This document shows positions 33,935 to 39,540 of a stretch of DNA of 39,540 bases, piece by piece (within the stretch, counting starts at the first letter, position 1; each line of letters begins with the position of its first letter). The DNA is taken from NCBI RefSeq assembly GCF_018305005.1, contig NZ_JAGQEG010000050.1:1-39540 (forward strand). The letters are read 5' to 3'. The translations under genes and the position numbers were made by a program. Under the pieces are notes generated by a model. That model searched no databases. It saw only the letters and a list, made by a program, of their open reading frames with translations, and was not told where the DNA came from. Origin of the DNA: Collimonas silvisoli. Lineage in GTDB: Bacteria; Pseudomonadota; Gammaproteobacteria; Burkholderiales; Burkholderiaceae_D.

Positions 33935-36900
33935 ATGACGACACCGCAATTTATTCATCTCCGCCTCCACTCCGAGTATTCCATTGTCGACGGCTTGGTA
34001 CGCATCGACGATGTAGTGAAAGCCGCAGCCAAGGATCAGCAGGCCGCACTTGGCATCTCCGACCTGGCCAATTTGTTTGGCATGGTCAAATTTTATAAGG
34101 CCGCGCGTGGCAAAGGCATCAAGCCGATTATCGGTTGCGATGTCTGGATTACCAACGACGACGATCGCGACAAGCCGTCGCGCTTGCTGCTGCTGGTCAA
34201 GAACCGCGGCGGCTATTTGCAATTATGCGAGCTGCTGTCACGCGCCTGGCTGGAAAACCTGCATCGCGGCCGCGCTGAAATTCGCGCCGAATGGCTCGCC
34301 GACCTGAATAGCCAGGACGGCGGCAACGGCTTGATTGCCTTGTCCGGCGCCCACTTCGGCGACATCGGGATTGCTATCGACAACGGCAATCTGGGTTTGG
34401 CGGAGCGTTGCATCGAACGCTGGGCGACTATTTTCCCCGACAATTTCTATGTCGAGATTCAGCGTGCCGACCAGCCCAATATGGAAGCGCATGTGCGGCA
34501 GGCGGTGGCGCTGGCGGCCAAATTCGACGTGCCGGTAGTGGCGACCCATCCGATCCAGTTCCTGGACAAAGAAGAATTCATTGCGCACGAAGCGCGCACC
34601 TGTATCGCCGAAGGTGAAATGCTGGCCAATGCGCGCCGTGTGCGTCGTTTCAATGACCAGCAATCGTTCAAGACCCAGGCCGAGATGGCCGAGCTGTTCG
34701 CCGACATGCCGGCGGCGCTGCAAAATTCGATTGAAATTGCCAAGCGTTGCAACCTGACGCTGCAACTGGGCAAGCCCAAGCTGCCGGATTTCCCGACGCC
34801 GGACGGCATGACGATCGGCGATTTCCTGGTGCGGGAGTCGCAAGATGGATTGGAACTGCGCCTGGTGCATCTGTTCCCGGACGAGGTCAAGCGTGAGCAG
34901 CAACGTCAGCGCTATCAGGACCGCTTGAAATTCGAAACCGACACCATCATCAAGATGGGTTTCCCCGGTTACTTCCTGATCGTTGCCGAATTTATCCGCT
35001 GGGCCAAGCAGAACGGCGTGCCGGTTGGACCGGGACGGGGTTCGGGCGCCGGTTCGCTGGTCGCGTATTCGCTGCAGATCACCGATCTGGATCCGCTCAA
35101 ATACAATTTGCTGTTCGAACGTTTCTTGAATCCTGAGCGGGTATCGATGCCTGACTTCGATATCGACTTTTGCCAGGAAGGCCGCGATCGCGTTATCCAG
35201 CACGTCAAGGATTTGTACGGCAAGGATGCGGTATCGCAGATTGCCACCTTCGGCACCATGGCGGCCAAGGGCGCTATCCGCGACGTTGGCCGGGTGCTCG
35301 ATTTTGGCTACAATTTTTGCGACGGCATCTCCAAGCTGATACCCTTCAAGCCGGGCAAGCATGTGACGATTGCCGACGCCATCCAGGAAGAGCCGATGCT
35401 GGCCGAACGCCTGGAGAACGAAGAAGAGGTCAAGCAGCTGCTTAACCTGGCGCAGCAAGTCGAAGGCATAGCGCGCAACATCGGCATGCATGCCGGTGGT
35501 GTCTTGATCGCGCCTGGCAAGCTGACCGATTTCTGTCCGCTGTATACCCAGGGCGGCGATGCCGGTGTGGTCTCGCAATATGATAAGGACGACGTCGAAG
35601 CGGTCGGCCTGGTCAAGTTCGACTTCTTGGGTTTGACCACGCTCACGATTCTTGATCGCGCAGTGCGCTACATCAAGCAGCTCGATCCTGCGATGGCCGA
35701 TTTCAGCCTGGAAAAATTGCCGCTCAACGACCGCGCATCGTATGAACTGCTGACCGCCGCCAAAACGGTCGCCGTGTTCCAGCTGGAAAGCCGCGGCATG
35801 CAAGGCATGCTGAAAGATGCGCGGCCCGACCGCTTTGAAGACATTATCGCGCTGGTGGCCTTGTATCGTCCGGGCCCGATGGACCTGATCCCGGATTTCT
35901 GTAAGCGCAAGCACGGCGAGCGCTTCGATTATCCAGATCCGCGCACTGAAGGCATCTTGTCGGAAACCTACGGCATCATGGTGTATCAGGAGCAGGTGAT
36001 GCAGATGGCGCAGGTGGTCGGCGGCTACTCGCTCGGCGGCGCGGATTTGCTGCGGCGGGCAATGGGTAAAAAGAAGGCGGAAGAGATGGCCGAGCATCGC
36101 CAGATTTTCCGCGACGGCGCCGCCAAGGATGGCTTGTCCGAGGCCAAGGCCGACGAGATTTTCGACTTGATGGAAAAGTTTGCGGGCTACGGTTTCAACA
36201 AGTCGCACGCTGCCGCTTACGCGCTGCTGTCCTATCACACCGCCTACCTGAAAGCACATCACCCTGCCGCGTTCATGGCCGCCAACTTGTCGCTGGCGAT
36301 GGACGACACCGAAAAGATCAAGATTCTGGTGGAAGACTCGCTGGTTGTGTGCAAGCTGACCTTGCTGCCGCCCGACATCAATCTATCGGATTACCGTTTT
36401 ACGCCTGAAGGCGAGCCGGGTAAAAAAGCTACTTCCATCCGTTATGGACTGGGTGCGGTAAAAGGCTCGGGGCAGAATGCGATTGAAGCCATCATCGCCG
36501 CGCGCCAGGAAAAACCTTTCGTCGATTTGTTCGATTTCTGCCTGCGCGTGGATAAACGTCAGATCAATCGCCGCACCATCGAATCGCTGATACGCGCCGG
36601 TGCGTTCGACTGTTTCAAGGTTGACCGCGGGATTCTGCTGGCTTCGGTGGCGCGCGCCATGGAAGCCGCCGACCAGAAACTGGCGTCTGCCAACCAGGTC
36701 AGCCTGTTTGGCGGCGACGACAGCGACCTTGAAGCGCCTATCGAGTATGTACAGGCGGCGCCGTGGACTGACAAGCAAAAGCTGACAGAAGAAAAAAGCG
36801 CCCTGGGTTTCTATCTCTCAGGTCATTTATTCCATGCTTATGCTGCCGAAGCACGCCGCTTTGCACGTACTCCGCTGGGCAGCCTGGAGCCGTCGCGCGA

Positions 36901-37402
36901 GCCGCGGACCTTGGCGGGAATCATCTCCGGCTTGCGGGCGCAAATGACGCAGCGAGGAAAAATGATGATTGTCACGCTGGACGATGGCAGCGCTACTGTC
37001 GACGTCACCGTCTACAACGAGCAGTTCGAACCGAACAAGGCGTTTTTCAAGGAAGACGAATTCCTGGTGGTGCAGGGCAAGGTCTCGGAAGATCGCTTTA
37101 ACGGCGGCTTGCGGGTGTCGGCCGAAAAAGTGATGGATATTGCCACTGCGCGGATTCACTACGGGCGGCAAATTGTGCTGTCGCTAGCGTCGCCGGCGCA
37201 GAAAATCGATGCCGCACAGCTTAGGGAAATGCTGTCGCCGCATCGGTCGGACAGCGGTTTGCCGATGACGCTGCGCTACACCGGCGACGGGGTAGCTTGC
37301 GAAATATTGTTTGGCGACGAATGGAGAGTGTCTCCCAGTGACGGCCTGCAGCTGGCTCTGGTGGAAAAAATAGGGAAGGAAGCGGTCGCCGTGGAGTACT
37401 AA
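33935..37402 (+). CDS. dnaE: DNA polymerase III alpha subunit DnaE
   Basis: Encodes 1155 residues, the usual length of the replicative polymerase. The N-terminal PHP domain begins FIHLRLHSEYSIVDG (about 6-20) and includes GISDLANLFGMVKFYKAA. The palm active site has Asp407 and Asp409 in MPDFDIDF, and the third acidic site lies in VKFDFLGL (about 557-564). The stretch GPGRGSGAGSLVAY (about 366-379) is a family signature. The later helix-hairpin-helix and OB-fold parts are present (EPRTLAGIISGLRAQMTQRG, about 989-1008). It catalyses chromosomal replication with the epsilon and theta subunits and the beta clamp. No ribosome site is obvious before the ATG. Confidence 0.98.
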   Translation: MTTPQFIHLRLHSEYSIVDGLVRIDDVVKAAAKDQQAALGISDLANLFGMVKFYKAARGKGIKPIIGCDVWITNDDDRDKPSRLLLLVKNRGGYLQLCELLSRAWLENLHRGRAEIRAEWLADLNSQDGGNGLIALSGAHFGDIGIAIDNGNLGLAERCIERWATIFPDNFYVEIQRADQPNMEAHVRQAVALAAKFDVPVVATHPIQFLDKEEFIAHEARTCIAEGEMLANARRVRRFNDQQSFKTQAEMAELFADMPAALQNSIEIAKRCNLTLQLGKPKLPDFPTPDGMTIGDFLVRESQDGLELRLVHLFPDEVKREQQRQRYQDRLKFETDTIIKMGFPGYFLIVAEFIRWAKQNGVPVGPGRGSGAGSLVAYSLQITDLDPLKYNLLFERFLNPERVSMPDFDIDFCQEGRDRVIQHVKDLYGKDAVSQIATFGTMAAKGAIRDVGRVLDFGYNFCDGISKLIPFKPGKHVTIADAIQEEPMLAERLENEEEVKQLLNLAQQVEGIARNIGMHAGGVLIAPGKLTDFCPLYTQGGDAGVVSQYDKDDVEAVGLVKFDFLGLTTLTILDRAVRYIKQLDPAMADFSLEKLPLNDRASYELLTAAKTVAVFQLESRGMQGMLKDARPDRFEDIIALVALYRPGPMDLIPDFCKRKHGERFDYPDPRTEGILSETYGIMVYQEQVMQMAQVVGGYSLGGADLLRRAMGKKKAEEMAEHRQIFRDGAAKDGLSEAKADEIFDLMEKFAGYGFNKSHAAAYALLSYHTAYLKAHHPAAFMAANLSLAMDDTEKIKILVEDSLVVCKLTLLPPDINLSDYRFTPEGEPGKKATSIRYGLGAVKGSGQNAIEAIIAARQEKPFVDLFDFCLRVDKRQINRRTIESLIRAGAFDCFKVDRGILLASVARAMEAADQKLASANQVSLFGGDDSDLEAPIEYVQAAPWTDKQKLTEEKSALGFYLSGHLFHAYAAEARRFARTPLGSLEPSREPRTLAGIISGLRAQMTQRGKMMIVTLDDGSATVDVTVYNEQFEPNKAFFKEDEFLVVQGKVSEDRFNGGLRVSAEKVMDIATARIHYGRQIVLSLASPAQKIDAAQLREMLSPHRSDSGLPMTLRYTGDGVACEILFGDEWRVSPSDGLQLALVEKIGKEAVAVEY

Positions 37403-37452
37403 GGTACAGCTTAGTCGCGCTTTGCCAATTGACTCTGCCTCTGTATCACTTA

Positions 37453-37519
37453 GCTTTACTTCCTTAAAGGAGATTTTTCCTTGATAGTAAAGCGTAAAAA
37501 AGAACTTAAACCAGACTGA
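37453..37519 (+). promoter_or_regulatory. Structured msbA leader with possible 12-codon TTG-start peptide
   Basis: GCTTTACT (37453-37460) pairs with AGTAAAGC (37486-37493). Inside, AAGGA (37467-37471) can pair either with TCCTT at 37461-37465 or with TCCTT at 37478-37482, two exclusive folds. The same region is a strong Shine-Dalgarno sequence, AAAGGAG, followed by TTG at 37481, which opens a frame of 12 codons (MIVKRKKELKPD) to a TGA at 37517-37519, four bases before msbA. Confidence 0.4.
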
Positions 37520-37522
37520 CTT

Positions 37523-39280
37523 ATGAGTGCATTTTCCTATACAACAATTTTCAAGCGCCTTGCATTATTGCATCGGCCATACAAAAAGCGATTGATCCTA
37601 GGTCTTCTTGGAATGGTTGTGACTGCGGCAACCGAACCGCTGGTAGCTTACATTTTCAAAATCCTGTTGGATAACGGCTTTGTGGAAAAACCTACGTTTC
37701 CGCTGTGGCTGGTGCCGCTTGCCGTGATTGGCGCATTCGTCGTCCGCGGCGCTTCGACTTTTTTGACAAGCTACATGACTAACTGGGTCTCTACCCGGGT
37801 GCTGACGACGTTGCGGCAGCAAATGTTCAATCGCATCTTGCATGTGTCGATTGATTTCCACGCTACCCATACGGTAGGGCGGGTGATCAATTCGATCATG
37901 TTTGAAGTACAGCAAATCATAGAAATGATCAGCAAGTTGTTTACGTCGATTGTGCGTTGCGTGCTGACAGTAGCGGGTTTGTTGGGCTACATGCTGTTTA
38001 TCAGCTGGAAATTGACGATTGTCGCCCTGGTGCTGATGCCTCTGATGATCATGGTGGTGCGCACTACCGCCAAGCGTCTGAAAAAACTGAATAAGGATTC
38101 CCTCGACGTCAACGCACAATTGACGCAGGTAATTGAAGAAACCACGCGCGCCCAGCAGGTCATCAAGGTGTTTGGCGGCGAGACTTATGAGCGGAAGCGA
38201 TTCGAAGAATCAGCCGAGCATATACGCCACTACAGCATGCGTATGACCAGCACCTTTGCCGCCACCGTGCCGGTCACCCAAATCATGATGGCTTGCGCGA
38301 TGTCGGCGATGATCACGATGGGGTTGGTGCAAGCAAGTCATGCACAGCTTACCGCAGGCGATTTCGTGTCATTTCTGGCGGCGATGATCGCCTTGCAAGT
38401 ACCCCTCAAGCAGCTGGCAGAAGTGAATGGCCCGCTGCAGCGCGGCATGGCTGCGGCAGAAGCAGTGTTTAAGTTGATCGATAGCCCGGTCGAGCGCACC
38501 GGCGGCGTACAACTGGACCATCGTGCAAGCGGGAAAATCGAATTTTCCGATGTCGGTTTTTCATATCCGGGGCAGGACAAGCCTGCGTTAAAAGGCATCA
38601 ACCTGGACGTCAAGCCCGGTGAAACCATTGCCTTTGTGGGGATGTCGGGCGGCGGGAAATCCACTCTGGTGAATTTGATTCCCGGATTTTATTCGGTGAC
38701 CGAAGGCCGTATTCTGCTGGATGACTTGCCTATCGAGGACATATCCTTGAATAGCTTGCGGGCCCAGATAGCCATGGTCAGCCAGAATGTCGTGCTATTC
38801 AACGACACGATCGCTGCCAATATCGCCTATGGCGACAGCACGCCGGATCGCAAGCGGATTGAAGCTGCTGCCAAGGCAGCTCATCTGAGCGAGATGATCG
38901 CCGCTTTGCCTGCGGGGTATGAAACGCAAATCGGCGATAACGGTTCGCGTTTGTCTGGTGGGCAGCGACAGCGGCTGGCAATGGCACGCGCTATCTACAA
39001 GGATGCGCCTATCCTGATTCTGGACGAGGCGACTTCGGCACTCGATACCGAGTCGGAACGGGCGGTGCAGGCAGCGCTCGACCAGCTGATGCAGGGCCGC
39101 ACCACTTTCGTGATCGCGCACAGACTGTCAACCATCGAGCGCGCCAGCCGCATCGTCGTGCTCTCGAATGGCAGCATTGTTGAAATCGGCAGCCACGATG
39201 AATTGCTGTGCAAGCAGGGCGCATACGCAAATTTATATCACCTCCAGTTTTCCAAGGACGCGGTGAATGTAGAGATGTAG
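37523..39280 (+). CDS. msbA: Lipid A export ABC transporter MsbA (half-transporter, permease + ATPase)
   Basis: Encodes 585 residues. The N-terminal half has six membrane helices (about 20-310), including LILGLLGMVVTAATEPLVAY and LLGYMLFISWKLTIVALVLM. The ATPase has Walker A GMSGGGKST at 373-381, Q-loop MVSQNVVLFNDTI, the signature LSGGQRQRLAMARA, Walker B ILILDEATSALD, and the H-loop IAHR. It is predicted to flip lipid A-core across the inner membrane as a homodimer. It is 120 bp after dnaE. The gene has no good ribosome site of its own, but a leader peptide with a strong one ends four bases upstream. A GT9-like gene follows, which fits an LPS role. Confidence 0.95.
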   Translation: MSAFSYTTIFKRLALLHRPYKKRLILGLLGMVVTAATEPLVAYIFKILLDNGFVEKPTFPLWLVPLAVIGAFVVRGASTFLTSYMTNWVSTRVLTTLRQQMFNRILHVSIDFHATHTVGRVINSIMFEVQQIIEMISKLFTSIVRCVLTVAGLLGYMLFISWKLTIVALVLMPLMIMVVRTTAKRLKKLNKDSLDVNAQLTQVIEETTRAQQVIKVFGGETYERKRFEESAEHIRHYSMRMTSTFAATVPVTQIMMACAMSAMITMGLVQASHAQLTAGDFVSFLAAMIALQVPLKQLAEVNGPLQRGMAAAEAVFKLIDSPVERTGGVQLDHRASGKIEFSDVGFSYPGQDKPALKGINLDVKPGETIAFVGMSGGGKSTLVNLIPGFYSVTEGRILLDDLPIEDISLNSLRAQIAMVSQNVVLFNDTIAANIAYGDSTPDRKRIEAAAKAAHLSEMIAALPAGYETQIGDNGSRLSGGQRQRLAMARAIYKDAPILILDEATSALDTESERAVQAALDQLMQGRTTFVIAHRLSTIERASRIVVLSNGSIVEIGSHDELLCKQGAYANLYHLQFSKDAVNVEM

Positions 39281-39289
39281 TGCGAGGGA

Positions 39290-39314
39290 GATCTTGGGCC
39301 CCGTACCCGAGATC
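39290..39314 (+). other. Hairpin after msbA
   Basis: GATCTTGGG (39290-39298) and CCCGAGATC (39306-39314) form a 9-bp stem with one G-T pair around a 7-base loop. There is no U-tract, so it is probably not a full terminator and the next gene may be read through. Confidence 0.4.
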
Positions 39315-39356
39315 GCCGTCTACCTCATCTGAAAATATCATCTATAAGCAAATCCC

Positions 39357-39540
39357 ATGACCGCACAACTCGTTCCGGCCGAAATATTAAAAAAAGCAGA
39401 TAAAGTCTTGTTCATCGCGCATCTTGCTCTCGGCGATTTTACCTATCTGCAAAATTGTTTCCAGGCGTTTGCACAAGCCTTTCCGCATATCAAAATCCAT
39501 ATTTGGGTGGATGAAGTGCGTCGAACCAAAAAAACTGCAG
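39357..39540 (+). CDS. Glycosyltransferase family 9-like protein (partial, 5' end only)
   Basis: The open frame from the ATG at 39357 runs off the right edge after 61 codons. It begins MTAQLVPAEILKKADKVLF and continues IAHLALGDFTYLQNCFQAFA. The pattern of a short beta-strand followed by a GDF/GDx loop and a helix resembles the N-terminus of LPS heptosyltransferases and other GT9 enzymes, whose first domain binds the acceptor. Placement after msbA supports an LPS or surface glycan role. No ribosome site is clear. The C-terminal donor-binding domain lies outside the window, so the substrate is unknown. Confidence 0.65.
   Translation, partial: MTAQLVPAEILKKADKVLFIAHLALGDFTYLQNCFQAFAQAFPHIKIHIWVDEVRRTKKTA

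Noticed and set aside
34238-36262. 674-codon minus-strand open frame
   Set aside because: It lies wholly antisense to dnaE, whose motifs are complete; it reflects codon bias on the coding strand.

Overview
The window reads as the chromosome of a Gram-negative betaproteobacterium, most likely Burkholderiales and probably Oxalobacteraceae (Collimonas, Herbaspirillum or Janthinobacterium relatives). This is inferred from the rpsU-yqeY-dnaG-rpoD order, a long Lys/Ala-rich RpoD N-terminus with a Glu/Asp tract, a Wzx/Wzy-type exopolysaccharide (EPS) locus, MsbA, and the character of the housekeeping proteins. No plasmid, phage, CRISPR or intact insertion sequence is visible.

Layout. (1) Bases 1-2776: an AraC-type regulator cut by the left edge, divergent from a secreted protein of unknown function and an AhpD-fold (carboxymuconolactone decarboxylase family) protein, then a stand-alone class I glutamine amidotransferase. 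A clear intrinsic terminator follows at 2909-2934. (2) Bases 3156-9615: a tightly packed polysaccharide operon with a WcaJ-type initiating transferase, a VanZ-like protein, a flippase, a polysaccharide pyruvyl transferase, a polymerase-like membrane protein and a GT4 glycosyltransferase. (3) Bases 9616-14817: a 613-bp regulatory gap with three 22-bp tandem repeats, an orphan OmpR/PhoB-type response regulator, then wza-wzb-wzc. The Wzc-like kinase appears to have lost about 30 residues, including part of Walker A and all of Walker A'. (4) Bases 15252-21000, minus strand: the macromolecular synthesis operon rpsU-yqeY-dnaG-rpoD followed by tRNA-Ile(CAU). (5) Bases 21154-26141, minus strand: a YhiN-type flavoprotein, a YbdK-type carboxylate-amine ligase, a CPA2 antiporter and a YbiB-type protein. 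(6) Bases 26289-30021, plus strand: an ECF sigma factor with a small zinc-binding anti-sigma candidate, tsaD, and a RhlE-type DEAD-box helicase. (7) Bases 30025-33828: gluQRS with an overlapping LysR gene, a divergent flavodoxin-type quinone oxidoreductase, and trhO. (8) Bases 33935-39540: dnaE, msbA and the start of a GT9-like glycosyltransferase.

How the parts work together. Regions 2 and 3 together encode the making, flipping, polymerising and export of one surface polysaccharide. Only two sugar transferases are present, so the repeat unit may be simple and pyruvylated. The response regulator sits behind repeats whose 11-bp periodicity suits its own protein family, so it is a candidate autoregulator and regulator of wza-wzb-wzc. 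The wzc lesion would be expected to disable the kinase and may alter or abolish polymer production. Most of the rest is conserved core genome. The most unusual features are the wzc lesion, the 22-bp repeats, and several leader structures (msbA, rhlE, wza, and the LysR/flavodoxin gap).
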